From the NCBI RefSeq assembly GCF_023701525.1, contig NZ_JAMQAW010000011.1, positions 218,474 to 282,473 of the forward strand: DNA of 64,000 bases, written 5' to 3'. Positions 8,204-16,396 of this stretch are shown in pieces (position 1 is the first letter of the stretch; each line of letters begins with the position of its first letter). The notes beneath the pieces were generated by a model. That model made no database searches. It was given only the letters and a program-made list of their open reading frames with translations, and had not been told where the DNA came from. The translations under genes and the position numbers were made by a program. Source of the stretch: Streptomyces albipurpureus (GTDB lineage: Bacteria; Actinomycetota; Actinomycetes; Streptomycetales; Streptomycetaceae).

Positions 8204-9252
8204 AGCCCGCTCGCCTTCCGTCGCCGTACGAATGCGATCAGGGCGGGCGCTCCGATCACGGCGGTGAGGATGGCGACCTCTATCTCCCCAGGGCGGGCGA
8301 TCACTCTCCCCAGCACGTCCGAAGCCAGTACCAGCACCGGGCCGGCCAGCGCCGAGTAGACGATGATCCACCATTGGTCCGGTCCGACGAACCAGCGCAC
8401 GATGTGCGGCACCATCAGGCCCACGAACGCGATCCCGCCGGTCAGGGCCGTCGCGCCGCCGGCCAACAGGGTCACTGCGACGACACCGAGGATCCGTGTG
8501 CGTAGCACCTTCGCCCCCAGTGCGACCGCGAGGTCATCGCCGAGGGCGATCGAGTTCAGCGACCCCGAGACCGCCACCGCGATCACCAGACCGATGACCA
8601 GGAGCGGAGCGACCGCGACCGTGTCGTCCAGGCTTGTGCGGGAGATGGAACCCAGGCCCCAGTTGCGGATCGAGCGGAAGGTCTCCGGGTTGATCAGGGT
8701 CAGGAACGTGCTGAATCCGTTCAGGACCGCGCCCAGCGCGACTCCGGCCAACACGAGCGTCACCGGTGTGACTGTCCCTCGCTCGGCTGAGCCGATCAGA
8801 TAGACCAGCACCGTCGCGGCGGCCGCGCCCGCGAACGCGAACCAGACGTAGCCGGTGATCCCGCTCAGTCCGAAGAACCCGACCCCGAGGGTGACGGCGA
8901 ACCCCGCGCCAGCGTTCACCCCGAGGATGCCGGGGTCGGCCAGCGGGTTGCGCGTCAGCGCCTGGATCGATGCCCCGGCCGCACCCAACGCCGCACCCAA
9001 CGCGATTCCCACGACCGTGCGCGGAACCCGGAGGGTCCAGACGATGACCGATGCATCCGATCTGTCACGGTTCCAAAAACCCTGCCATACCTGGGCACCC
9101 GACAACTGGTTGGCGCCGACGGCCAGGCTCGCCAGGATGGTCAGCGCCAGTACGCACAGGAGCAGCGCGAGACCCAGGAGGCGACGAGGCGGGTCGATGT
9201 TCCGTCCGGCAGGAGCGGTCAGGCGGCTGGCGTGCTCGCGAACAGTCGTCAT
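8200..9252 (-). CDS. FecCD-family siderophore ABC permease (first subunit)
   Basis: A 350-residue FecCD permease with the same blocks as its neighbour: GAALGAAGASIQALTRNPLA early and GGIAFVGLMVPHIVRWFVGP late, with about ten membrane helices. The ATG at 9252 gives the family-typical short N-terminus before the first helix, though the preceding Shine-Dalgarno is poor. An in-frame ATG at 9393 would overlap the binding-protein gene by 41 bp and is less likely. The stop overlaps the next permease start. It works with the binding lipoprotein (9353-10396) and the ATPase (5893-6945). Confidence 0.92.
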   Translation of the reverse strand: MTTVREHASRLTAPAGRNIDPPRRLLGLALLLCVLALTILASLAVGANQLSGAQVWQGFWNRDRSDASVIVWTLRVPRTVVGIALGAALGAAGASIQALTRNPLADPGILGVNAGAGFAVTLGVGFFGLSGITGYVWFAFAGAAAATVLVYLIGSAERGTVTPVTLVLAGVALGAVLNGFSTFLTLINPETFRSIRNWGLGSISRTSLDDTVAVAPLLVIGLVIAVAVSGSLNSIALGDDLAVALGAKVLRTRILGVVAVTLLAGGATALTGGIAFVGLMVPHIVRWFVGPDQWWIIVYSALAGPVLVLASDVLGRVIARPGEIEVAILTAVIGAPALIAFVRRRKASGL

Positions 9253-9352
9253 ACGGAGGGAACCGCCCAACGAGCAGCGAAACCGTTGGGACGACTTCCG
9301 GAGTGCCCGGGAAGGCCGACCCCAGGTGGCTGCCTTCCCGACGTGTTGTGTC

Positions 9353-10396
9353 TCAACGGATCGCCTTCGCACCGAAATCGGCGAGCTGGTCAATCAGCCA
9401 GGGCACACTCAAGACGCTCTGGACGTTCAGTCCCCATGCGAAGTGGTTGGTGCGCGTCTTCTTGTCTGCCGGATTGACGATCGCCCGCCCGTCGGCCACC
9501 GCCGGAACGGCCTTGACCAGTGGCGCGTCGACGAAGTACTCGGGGTTGGCAGACGTGCTGAGCAGCAGGAAGTCGGCGTCGATCAGCCCGACGAGTTCGT
9601 CGCTGATGGTGCCGTCCTTGGTGAATTTCGCCGCTGCTTCGGGCAGTACGAAGCCCAGTTGCTCAAGGAGCAGTGCGGTGTCGGAGCCGGGGGAGCTCGC
9701 GTAGTACGGGCCGTACTTCTCCTCGTACACAATGATGTGAGTGGCGCTCCTGCCCTTGAACTCGGGATGATCGGAGCGGGTTTGCGCCACCTTCTTCTCC
9801 GCCGACGCGACAGCGTCCTTGGCCGCGGCGGTGAGGTCGAGGGTGTTCCCCAGCTTCCGGGTGAGCTCTTGCCAGGTCAGTTCGCCCTGCGCCGCGTAGA
9901 GCACGGGGGCGATGGTGCTGAGCTTGTCGAAACGAGCCTGATCGAACGTCTCGTAGGCGGCGAGGGCGACGATGAGATCCGGAGAGGCAGCGGCCACCGA
10001 CTCGGCGGACACCTCGGTACCCGCGTCGGCGTCCCAGAGCTTCTTTATGCCCTTGACATCGCCCTTGTCGAGCCATGGGTTGCGGTCGACGGTGGACGGC
10101 GCAAACACCGGTGTGCCACCGAGAGCGAGCAGGGCATCGGTATCGAGGGTGTTCGCGGTGACGATCGCGATGCGCTCGGGACGCTTGTCGAGCGATGTGT
10201 CGCCAAAGGGCGTCTTCAGTGTGAGCGGGTACTCGGTGACGCCCTCGGCAGCGGGGAGGGCGACGGAGGTGCCACCCGAGGTCTCATCGGCGACGGGATC
10301 ACCGGAGGCTGTGCATCCCGTGACCAGAAGCAGACCGGCGATGACGACGCCCATCAGGCGGGTGGCACGTGTGCGGGGCGTGCGCATGGCTTTCAT
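9353..10396 (-). CDS. Siderophore-binding lipoprotein (type III/FepB-like)
   Basis: A 347-residue periplasmic-binding-protein family member. A signal peptide ends in the lipobox LLVTGC, so it should be anchored outside the membrane. The body has the FepB/TroA-type two-lobe pattern: RPERIAIVTANTLDTDALLALG near the N-terminus, APVLYAAQGELTWQELTRKLG in the middle, then a helical C-lobe. It captures a ferric siderophore and delivers it to the FecCD permeases. AGAGG lies 5 nt before the ATG at 10396. It is the first gene of the operon, 90 bp downstream of an iron box. The ligand cannot be told from sequence. Confidence 0.92.
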   Translation of the reverse strand: MKAMRTPRTRATRLMGVVIAGLLLVTGCTASGDPVADETSGGTSVALPAAEGVTEYPLTLKTPFGDTSLDKRPERIAIVTANTLDTDALLALGGTPVFAPSTVDRNPWLDKGDVKGIKKLWDADAGTEVSAESVAAASPDLIVALAAYETFDQARFDKLSTIAPVLYAAQGELTWQELTRKLGNTLDLTAAAKDAVASAEKKVAQTRSDHPEFKGRSATHIIVYEEKYGPYYASSPGSDTALLLEQLGFVLPEAAAKFTKDGTISDELVGLIDADFLLLSTSANPEYFVDAPLVKAVPAVADGRAIVNPADKKTRTNHFAWGLNVQSVLSVPWLIDQLADFGAKAIR

Positions 10397-10485
10397 GGGA
10401 CCTCTCGGATGTTGATGCTCGGATCTTGATGCTCTTGGCCAGATCTGTGTGTCGGCCGAGCAGAGGGACGCCAGGGGCTCGCAAC

Positions 10486-10504
10486 TATGGTTAGCCTTAC
10501 CTAT
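10486..10504. promoter_or_regulatory. Iron box (DmdR1/IdeR-type operator)
   Basis: TATGGTTAGCCTTACCTAT matches the Streptomyces DmdR / mycobacterial IdeR iron-box palindrome (TTAGGTTAGSCTAACCTAA) at 15 of 19 positions. It sits between the divergent siderophore-uptake operon (start 10396) and the AraC gene (start 10567), so an iron-loaded repressor could shut both promoters. Confidence 0.8.
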
Positions 10505-10566
10505 GTGATGGCTCCAGTGCGAAAAACGACAACTTCGCTGCAGATCGTGACAATCGGAGTGAGCTC

Positions 10567-11340
10567 GTGACCGGGCGTAGGAGGGATTCGCGATCACATG
10601 CGTCCCTCTCCTCGCTCGACTTCCCGCTCCATATACCGAGCGTCGACATCCCCGAACGAGTGCACGATGACGAACACATGGCGCTCTGGCAGATCAGGGG
10701 AAGCACCCTGGTGCAGTGCGGGGAGAGCGCCGTCGAGATCACCGAGGGAGAGGTCATCTGGTTGCCCGCGGGGACCAGACACGCGCTGGAGGTCCGGGCG
10801 AACTCGGTGCTGTTCCCGCTCTCCATCTCGGTGGATGAGATCGCCACCGTGCTCACCGGTATCACCGTGGTGTCGATCCGCAACGACGAGAAGATCTACT
10901 TCCTCGCCCTCCACCAGAGCCAGAGCACGATCATCAGGCCATCTGCGAACATCCAGCGACAGGTACTGTCGATCCTCGAACGCCGTGTGCTGGCCTCCGA
11001 CGATCTGCCGCTGCCGACGAGCCCTGGTGCCGCGGCGGTGGCGGGTGCCCTGCTGTTCAATCCCGGCGATGACCGGCGCATCCTCGATTGGGCGCTGGAG
11101 GTGCGAACCAGCGGTCGCAGCCTGGAGCGGGCATTCGTCGCGGAGACCGGACTGACGTTTGGACAATGGCGCACCCGAAGCCGGATGCACGCCGCAGCCC
11201 GGCTACTGCGCGCGGGCTCGTCGGTGGTCTCCGTGTCACAACGAGTGGGGTACGAGGACCCCAGCAGCTTCGCCCGGGCTTTCCGTGACTTCCATGGCAT
11301 GAGCCCCACCGAGTACGTGGCACCGGATCGGGAGACCTGA
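10567..11340 (+). CDS. AraC-family regulator with cupin-like sensor domain
   Basis: A 257-residue regulator. Residues 20-95 are cupin-like (WQIRGSTLVQCGESAVEI, then EGEVIWLPAGTRHALEV), a probable ligand pocket. Residues 165-255 are the paired helix-turn-helix DNA-binding domain with the family ending VGYEDPSSFARAFRDFHGMS. The GTG start at 10567 is preceded by GGAGTGA. Regulators of this type beside siderophore genes often act as siderophore-responsive activators (YbtA- or PchR-like); this role is inferred from the divergent arrangement around an iron box. Its own promoter is likely also iron-controlled. Confidence 0.88.
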   Translation: MTGRRRDSRSHASLSSLDFPLHIPSVDIPERVHDDEHMALWQIRGSTLVQCGESAVEITEGEVIWLPAGTRHALEVRANSVLFPLSISVDEIATVLTGITVVSIRNDEKIYFLALHQSQSTIIRPSANIQRQVLSILERRVLASDDLPLPTSPGAAAVAGALLFNPGDDRRILDWALEVRTSGRSLERAFVAETGLTFGQWRTRSRMHAAARLLRAGSSVVSVSQRVGYEDPSSFARAFRDFHGMSPTEYVAPDRET

Positions 11341-11732
11341 CGAGGAGCCGACCGGAGCTGCTGGCGTTGTGCATCGGGGATTTCGCGGAGGAGGCGGCGC
11401 TCAGCGATCCAGGAGTCCAGCAGGCCGGGGTCTGTCGCAGTCAGCTCGCCGAGGACCAGTGGGAAGGAAGAGCCTACGTCGGTGCCCGGCTCCTCCCCCG
11501 GCCCACGCAGGCCACCATCCCCACCGATGCCGATCTCGGCGGCCGCCGTAGTAGCGGAAGCAGCACACGGAGAATCAGATGACCATGAGGTGCCCGGCCA
11601 GCGGCGGGCGTACTCCAGCAGTCTCTTTGTGAGGGCTTGGCAGAAAGCTGCGGCAGCTCTCCAGCGAAACACCAGACGGCGGCGCCCGGCCGAGTAACGC
11701 CTATCGTCAAGCGGACAGAGCGGGTAGGGGGC
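11341..11732. other. Gap with possible gene remnant
   Basis: No intact gene is seen. On the minus strand, about 11340-11560 reads with coding-like codon use (for example LGELTATDPGLLDSWIAERR), but this frame lacks a credible start and runs on antisense into the AraC gene without a stop. It is therefore treated as a remnant or chance frame of unknown origin. Confidence 0.35.
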
Positions 11733-12200
11733 TCACCGCACCCGGGAACTCGACCCACGGTCAGAGCTGCTCCCCGCGTCGTCGCCGCTGTCGTCGTCTT
11801 CCTCCGGGACATGGACGTCGAAGACATGGATGTTGATCTCGACGACCTCCAGGCCCGTCATCGTCTCCACCGCGTCCGTCACATGCGTTCTGATCCGGTG
11901 GGCAAGTTCATGGATCGGTACGCCGTACTCCACCTCGATGGCGACGTCGATCGCCGTTTGCTTCTCTCCGACCTCGACTTTGACGGAGCGTCCCGCTCCG
12001 GACCCCCCGGAGATCTTTCCCGTAACCGCCCCGATCGCCTTCGTAGCTCCGCGGCCGAGGGAATGCACGCCCTCCGTCTCGACGATCGCGATGCCCGCGA
12101 TCGTCGACACAACGGTGTCGGCGATCGTGGTCGTACCCCGCTCGGAGGCCGCGGCCGTGTTCCTGTCGGTCGACAAGTTCCTGCCTTCGGTACCAGCCAT
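11733..12200 (-). CDS. Asp23/Gls24 family envelope-stress protein
   Basis: A 155-residue acidic protein of the Asp23/Gls24 (DUF322) family: TTTIADTVVSTIAGIAIVE, then GVHSLGRGA, a hydrophilic segment, and a conserved C-terminal half with VAIEVEYGVPIHELAHRIR and VTGLE-like VETMTGLEVVEINIHV. Family members associate with the membrane and respond to alkaline or envelope stress; Streptomyces carry several. The start is the ATG at 12198-12200 after GAGG. It lies just downstream of decayed gas-vesicle genes on the same strand and may once have shared their transcript. Confidence 0.88.
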   Translation of the reverse strand: MAGTEGRNLSTDRNTAAASERGTTTIADTVVSTIAGIAIVETEGVHSLGRGATKAIGAVTGKISGGSGAGRSVKVEVGEKQTAIDVAIEVEYGVPIHELAHRIRTHVTDAVETMTGLEVVEINIHVFDVHVPEEDDDSGDDAGSSSDRGSSSRVR

Positions 12201-12299
12201 CGCTGCCTCACAGAGATTCGTCGCGAAGGGCGGCATCCGCCCGGATCGAACCCCCCACCCCACTCTGCGCCCGTTGGGGTCGATCCGCCATTGGGGGAC

Positions 12300-12445
12300 C
12301 CCTGGGGGCGCTCACTGACCGAGGACGGCAGGGCGCGCAGTGACAGTCGTACGAGGGGTACGTCCGCGATGGCGATGACCCGGTCCGCGCTGATCAGCAC
12401 TCCGGTGGCCAGCACTCGGTCCAGCAGGTCCCACGAGTGACACCC
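12300..12445 (-). pseudogene. gvpS: Decayed gas-vesicle gene gvpS (GvpA/J family)
   Basis: The minus strand opens with a GTG at 12443 reading V-S-L-V. A one-base insertion near 12431 then shifts the frame, after which it continues DLLDRVLATGVLISADRVI and AIADVPLVRLSLRAL, clear GvpA/GvpJ/GvpS-family sequence. The family core of the small hydrophobic vesicle protein is recognisable, but no single frame encodes it and the C-terminus fades after about 50 codons. It directly follows the gvpL remnant, matching the gvpL-gvpS order of Streptomyces gvp clusters. Confidence 0.75.
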
Positions 12446-12456
12446 CGATGGGCCCG

Positions 12457-12700
12457 TCAGGGGTTCCGACCGTCCCAGGGCACCACGCCCGGCGACATCG
12501 TCACACCAACGAAGCAGTGGTGGACCCCTGGCCCGGAGAGCTCGATCTGTGCGCCGGTACGTTCCCGCAACGCGTCCACCAGCATCGCGAACCCGTCCGT
12601 CCGACGATCGACGAGCGGAAGGTGATGGCCGCGTTCTGGACCACGTGCTCAAGCCGCTCGCCGACCGGCCCCGGCCTGCCGCTGATCGAGGGCAGAGGCT
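12457..12700 (-). pseudogene. gvpL: Decayed gas-vesicle gene gvpL/gvpF, 3' part
   Basis: The minus strand reads VGERLEHVVQNAAITF in one frame, then, after a one-base shift near 12613, LVDRRTDGFAMLVDALRERT and GAQIELSGP in another, ending at the TGA at 12459-12457. This is the C-terminal region of GvpF/GvpL proteins (the N-A-A-x-L-V-D-R and E-L-S/T-G-P blocks). The conserved GPWPPYSF-like end has degraded to GPGVHHCF. The N-terminal half is missing or unrecognisable. Loss of frame shows it is non-functional. Confidence 0.72.
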
Positions 12701-12827
12701 TCGCCTCCAAGGAGTCCGAGGCCGACCTCGTCTTCCAGGCAGCGGGGTTGCCCCACCCGCCGTTCAGGCGGGAGCAGCCCGCCGCTGCCCACCACCCTGC
12801 CGGCCGTCGCGGCGCCGGGCGGATCTG

Positions 12828-13400
12828 TCAGCGCAGGTCGAGCCGCATCAGGACGCGGGGGTGACCGGCCAGCACCGAGGTGGTGCCGGCGGCGTGGACG
12901 AACCCAGCGCGCTCGAAGTTCTTCCGGATCCCGACGTACGCCATCGTCACATCGACCTTGGCGCCACCGTTGTCGAGCGGGTACGCCTCGATGGCCGGTG
13001 CACCGTGGGCACGAGCGAACTCGACCGCACCGGCGATCAGGGCGTGCGAAATCCCCTTCTTGCGATGGCCAGGGCGCACCCGGACGCACCACAGCGACCA
13101 GACCGGCAGGTCGTCAATGTGCGGGATCCTACGGCTGCGCGCGAAGGAGGTGTCCGAGCGGGGCGCCACGGCGGCCCAGCCGACCGGCTCGGCGCCGTCG
13201 TACGCGAGCACCCCCGGCGGGGGTTCCGCACGGCAGAGCTCGGCGACATACTCACCGCGGGCCGGCCCACGGAGCTCGTTGTTGAGCTTGGACGGGACCC
13301 GATAGCTCAGGCACCAGCAGACGTTGGCCCCAGGTGACTTCGGACCGACCAGGGTGCGCACATCCTCGAAGGCTGAAGCCGAGCGAACTGCGATGGTCAT
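12828..13400 (-). CDS. GNAT family N-acetyltransferase
   Basis: A 190-residue single-domain GNAT protein. The acetyl-CoA-binding region is VWSLWCVRVRPGHRKKGISH (beta-4 then the R/Q-x-x-G-x-G/A-like loop), followed by ALIAGAVEFARAHGAPAIEA. The C-terminus VTMAYVGIRKNFERAGF is the usual beta-6/beta-7 end. The N-terminal CWCLSYR segment is typical of a Streptomyces subgroup with unknown substrates. The ATG is at 13400. It transfers an acetyl group to an unidentified amine. Confidence 0.85.
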   Translation of the reverse strand: MTIAVRSASAFEDVRTLVGPKSPGANVCWCLSYRVPSKLNNELRGPARGEYVAELCRAEPPPGVLAYDGAEPVGWAAVAPRSDTSFARSRRIPHIDDLPVWSLWCVRVRPGHRKKGISHALIAGAVEFARAHGAPAIEAYPLDNGGAKVDVTMAYVGIRKNFERAGFVHAAGTTSVLAGHPRVLMRLDLR

Positions 13401-13432
13401 GGTCCCACGATGTCACGACGTACCTGGTGACA

Positions 13433-13459
13433 CCCCTTAACCCCTTAACCCCATAACCC
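13433..13459. repeat. Short CCCCTTAA tandem repeat
   Basis: CCCCTTAA, CCCCTTAA and CCCCATAA stand in tandem in the gap between the acetyltransferase start and the phosphatase stop, followed by two copies of CAGCACGG. It is low-complexity intergenic sequence with no recognised function. Confidence 0.8.
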
Positions 13460-13485
13460 GGCAGCACGGCAGCACGGCATCGGAA

Positions 13486-14559
13486 CTACTCGCCGGGGTC
13501 GGCGGTCAGGGCGATGAGGGCCGTGTCGTCGGTGACGGATCCGCCGGTGTGCCGCATGACGTCGGCGACGACCATCTCCAGTAGTTCGGCGGGATGGGAG
13601 AACAGTGTGTCCGCAAGTGCTGTGAGGGGCTCGTAGAAGGTGCCGTGGGCGTTTCTGGCCTCGGTCAGACCGTCCGTGTAGAGGAGCAGGGTGGCCTGCG
13701 GACCGAAGGGGTACTCCTGGGGCCGTACCTGTGCGGAGCCGAGCCCGGCCATCCCCAGCGGCAGCGCCGCCTGTTCGGGCTCCAGCAGCCGAGGTGTCCG
13801 GCCTGGATCGATGAGGAGCGGTGCGGGGTGACCGCGGTTGACCAGCCTCACCACCCCGCCCGCTGCCGGGAACTCAGCGAGGACCGCGGTGGCGAACAAC
13901 TCGTCGGCTTCCTGGCCTCCGCGCCTCTCCCTCTCACGGGTCAGCGCGCCGTCCAACCAGCCGGCCACGGTCGCCAAATCGGCCTCCCTCTCGACAGCCT
14001 CTCGGAACGCGCCGACGGCCACCGCGACCGCGCCGACGGCTTCGAGCCCTTTGCCCCGTACGTCTCCCACCACGGCCCGCACCCCGTACGGTGTCGTCTG
14101 TACGGCGAAGAAGTCACCGCCGATCAGGGCGTCCGCGGCGGCGGCCTCATAACGCGCCGCGACCCGTAGGCCGTCGAATCGTTGCGCGGGTGTCGGCAGG
14201 ACCGCGCGTTGCGCGGCCTCGGCGTTTTCCCGGGCGGAGGCCAGTTTCACTCCTCCGCGACGAATCACCACGTTGATCACCAGGGCCAGCGCGGAGACCA
14301 TGACCAGGGTGATCTGCTCCGTGTACGCCTGCGGCTTTGCCAGAGTGCCGCCTTGGAGGTGTTCGGCGGTGACGACGGCGGTGGCCGTCAGGGCCGTCAG
14401 CAGGGTGCCAGTGAAGGAGAAGAAGGGCGCCGCGGCCAGCGGAGCGGCGGCGAGCAGGGGTACGGCCGTGAACTGCCGAGGTGTGGTGAAGGCGTACGCC
14501 GCGCCCGCCACGATCAGCAGCACGGGCAGCAGCCGGATGAATCTGGCGAACCCCGTCAC
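13486..14559 (-). CDS. Membrane-bound PP2C (RsbU/SpoIIE-type) serine phosphatase
   Basis: About 357 residues. Four or five N-terminal helices (residues 10-150, beginning FIRLLPVLLIVAGAAYAF) anchor it, followed by a cytoplasmic PPM phosphatase domain with GGDFFAV and GDVRGKG metal-binding blocks, RGHPAPLL, LLLYTDGLTEAR and a TDDTALIALT ending. Such proteins dephosphorylate anti-anti-sigma factors or related switch proteins. It has no sensor domain beyond the helices and no sigma-factor genes beside it, so the target is unknown. The GTG at 14559 is chosen because it places the first helix normally; an ATG at 14622 is possible. Confidence 0.85.
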   Translation of the reverse strand: MTGFARFIRLLPVLLIVAGAAYAFTTPRQFTAVPLLAAAPLAAAPFFSFTGTLLTALTATAVVTAEHLQGGTLAKPQAYTEQITLVMVSALALVINVVIRRGGVKLASARENAEAAQRAVLPTPAQRFDGLRVAARYEAAAADALIGGDFFAVQTTPYGVRAVVGDVRGKGLEAVGAVAVAVGAFREAVEREADLATVAGWLDGALTRERERRGGQEADELFATAVLAEFPAAGGVVRLVNRGHPAPLLIDPGRTPRLLEPEQAALPLGMAGLGSAQVRPQEYPFGPQATLLLYTDGLTEARNAHGTFYEPLTALADTLFSHPAELLEMVVADVMRHTGGSVTDDTALIALTADPGE

Positions 14560-14622
14560 ATGTCGCTGCCTGCCCCCGGCCGGTACGGCGCTAACCGGTA
14601 CGTACGCCAAATGGCCATGCAT

Positions 14623-15474
14623 CCGTCGGGAGCCTGCCCTCGGATCTGCGAGGACACCCGCCTGCTCCTGGCCAAAGCCAGGACCTCGCGCAAGTCGGGT
14701 TCGCCTCTCGTGGATCCAGGGCTCGTTTGGATGGTGAAACGTACAGTTGGCCTATGAGCGCGCGGCTTGCCCTGCTCACTGCCGTCGACGAGGACGTCAC
14801 GGAGAGTGAGGCGTACAGCTGGCCGTGGCTGCCTACCGACAGCGGGTTTCCAGTTCCGGTGTGTGCTCCGGGGTGTGCAGATCCCACCGGACGCTACCGA
14901 CCAGCTCCTACGCCTGCCGTTCTCGTGTACGTCGGCTCCGGCCCTGGGCGAGCGTCTCCCGGACCGGTGCACATCTGCTGTCGCCTTCCGCTATCCGTAC
15001 TCAGCCAGCCGAAGCCACAGGACCCCGAGGATCGTGGTGACCTGCGCCCACCAGGTGACGCCGGGGAACGCCAGCCCGTCCCCGCGCCGGAGCGCACACG
15101 CCCTGCCCGCGGGGGCGCGGGCGGGAACACCGCGGCGGACTCTGCCAGCGCGGCCGCCGGCGGCGCCGTCGCGGCCCGACCGCTGTCAGGAACCGCCATG
15201 GCCGGCGGCCCCGTTCCCACCAGCTACAGCCTCCCCTACTCTTACTTCCGGGACACCCTCCACGGTGTCAACGCGCAGGCGACCACGGCCCTGGCCTACT
15301 GGACGCGGACGCACGGTGGGGTATTCGCCGGAGCTCCAGGCCTTCCTCCTCTCGGCCGTCCACACGGACAACGACATCGCGTTCGACCCGTGAGCCTTTG
15401 ACCTCTCACCCGGCGAAACGCGGCAGACGGGCCTCTTCACCAGATGGCACATCCCTCATGCTCGGGAGACCTCG
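14623..15474. other. Gene debris without intact gene
   Basis: No intact gene is recognised. Two stretches read like coding remnants. On the minus strand about 15000-15140, a frame reads RRGDGLAFPGVTWWAQVT, then TILGVLWLRLAEYG and a stop, but it is short and has no clear start. On the plus strand about 15215-15390, SYSLPYSYFRDTLHGVNAQA continues after a shift as YSPELQAFLLSAVHTDNDIA to a stop at 15390. Neither family was recognised. Confidence 0.4.
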
Positions 15475-16317
15475 ATGAGCAACGACCCATCCCTGCACCA
15501 CAACGCCCCGTCGTCACCGGACGTCGGCCGGCTCCATGACGAGCAAGCCGAGATCGTGGACGGCGCGGCCGTCGACGGGAACATCCACGTCGGCTACTGG
15601 GACAGCGCCGCAGACGAACGCTCACTCAACCAAGCCACCGACCGGCTCACCGACCTCGTGGCGGAGCGGCTGGCCGCCGCACCCGGCCAGCGCCTGCTGG
15701 ACGTCGGCTGCGGAACCGGACGGCCCGCCCTGCGCATCGCCCGGGCCACCGGCGCCCATGTGTCAGGAGTCTCGGTCAGCAACCAGGATATCGACCTCGC
15801 CCGAACCCGGGCGGAAGCCGCCTCGCTCGCCGATCGGGTGGACTTCCGGTACGCGGACGCCTGCGCACTGCCCTTCGAAGCCGCGTCCTTCGACGGTGCC
15901 TGGGCGATCGAGTCCATGATGCACATCGGCGATCGGACCACCGCCCTCACCGAGATCGCCCGGACCCTGCGACCAGGTAGCCCGCTGGTCATCACCGATG
16001 TGCTGCTCCGGTCGCCGGTGACCGGGGATACCGCGGATCTGGTCCGCCAGACATGCCGGGCGTTCGGGTCCCCCTCGTTGCCCGAACCGGCGGAGCTCCG
16101 CACGGCCCTGGACCGCGCCGGTCTGGAGCTGGTGGAGTTCAACGACATCGGAGAGCACGTCCGGCGCACTTACCAGGCGTTCGCCGACGCCTTCGACGAT
16201 GTCGCACCCCCAGCCGACGACCCCCATCACGAGTTCTTCAACTCCACCCGCTCCCTTCCCCGGTTCGGTGCGCTCCCTCAGATCGGCTACGTCTTCCTGG
16301 TCGCGCGCCGCCCGTGA
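15475..16317 (+). CDS. Class I SAM-dependent methyltransferase
   Basis: A 280-residue Rossmann methyltransferase. Motif I is LLDVGCGTGRPALRIA, followed by GVSVSNQDIDLAR (motif II), DACALPFEAASFDGAWAIES (motif post-II/III) and LRPGSPLVITDVLL (motif V region). The pattern, especially the S-x-x-Q segment after motif I and the M-M-H-I-G-D loop, is that of Streptomyces small-molecule C- or O-methyltransferases of the UbiE/sterol-type group. The start is the ATG at 15475. It stands alone between debris and a terminator, about 1.1 kb before the carbamoyltransferase cluster, so a shared pathway is possible but unsupported. Confidence 0.85.
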   Translation: MSNDPSLHHNAPSSPDVGRLHDEQAEIVDGAAVDGNIHVGYWDSAADERSLNQATDRLTDLVAERLAAAPGQRLLDVGCGTGRPALRIARATGAHVSGVSVSNQDIDLARTRAEAASLADRVDFRYADACALPFEAASFDGAWAIESMMHIGDRTTALTEIARTLRPGSPLVITDVLLRSPVTGDTADLVRQTCRAFGSPSLPEPAELRTALDRAGLELVEFNDIGEHVRRTYQAFADAFDDVAPPADDPHHEFFNSTRSLPRFGALPQIGYVFLVARRP

Positions 16318-16361
16318 ACGAATGCCCCGCCCGGGGAGCAGGAGTGGTACCGCGGGACCCC

Positions 16362-16396
16362 GCCGGCAGGCAGGGGCGGACCGGCCCCCTGCCGGC
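16362..16396 (+). terminator. GC-rich hairpin after methyltransferase
   Basis: GCCGGCAGG at 16362-16370 pairs with CCTGCCGGC at 16388-16396, with further G:C pairing inside, 45 bp after the methyltransferase stop. There is no U-tract, as is usual for Streptomyces terminators. Confidence 0.6.

Noticed and set aside
10896..11672. Minus-strand frame under the AraC gene
   Set aside because: Mostly antisense to the AraC protein; only its 5' part looks coding and it lacks its own stop.
13433..13459. Telomere-like CCCCTTAA repeat as a chromosome end
   Set aside because: Streptomyces telomeres are palindromic hairpins, not such repeats, and normal genes lie on both sides.
15475..16317. Assigning the class I methyltransferase to the carbamoyltransferase cluster
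   Set aside because: It is separated by a terminator hairpin and 1.1 kb of non-coding DNA, so linkage is not supported.
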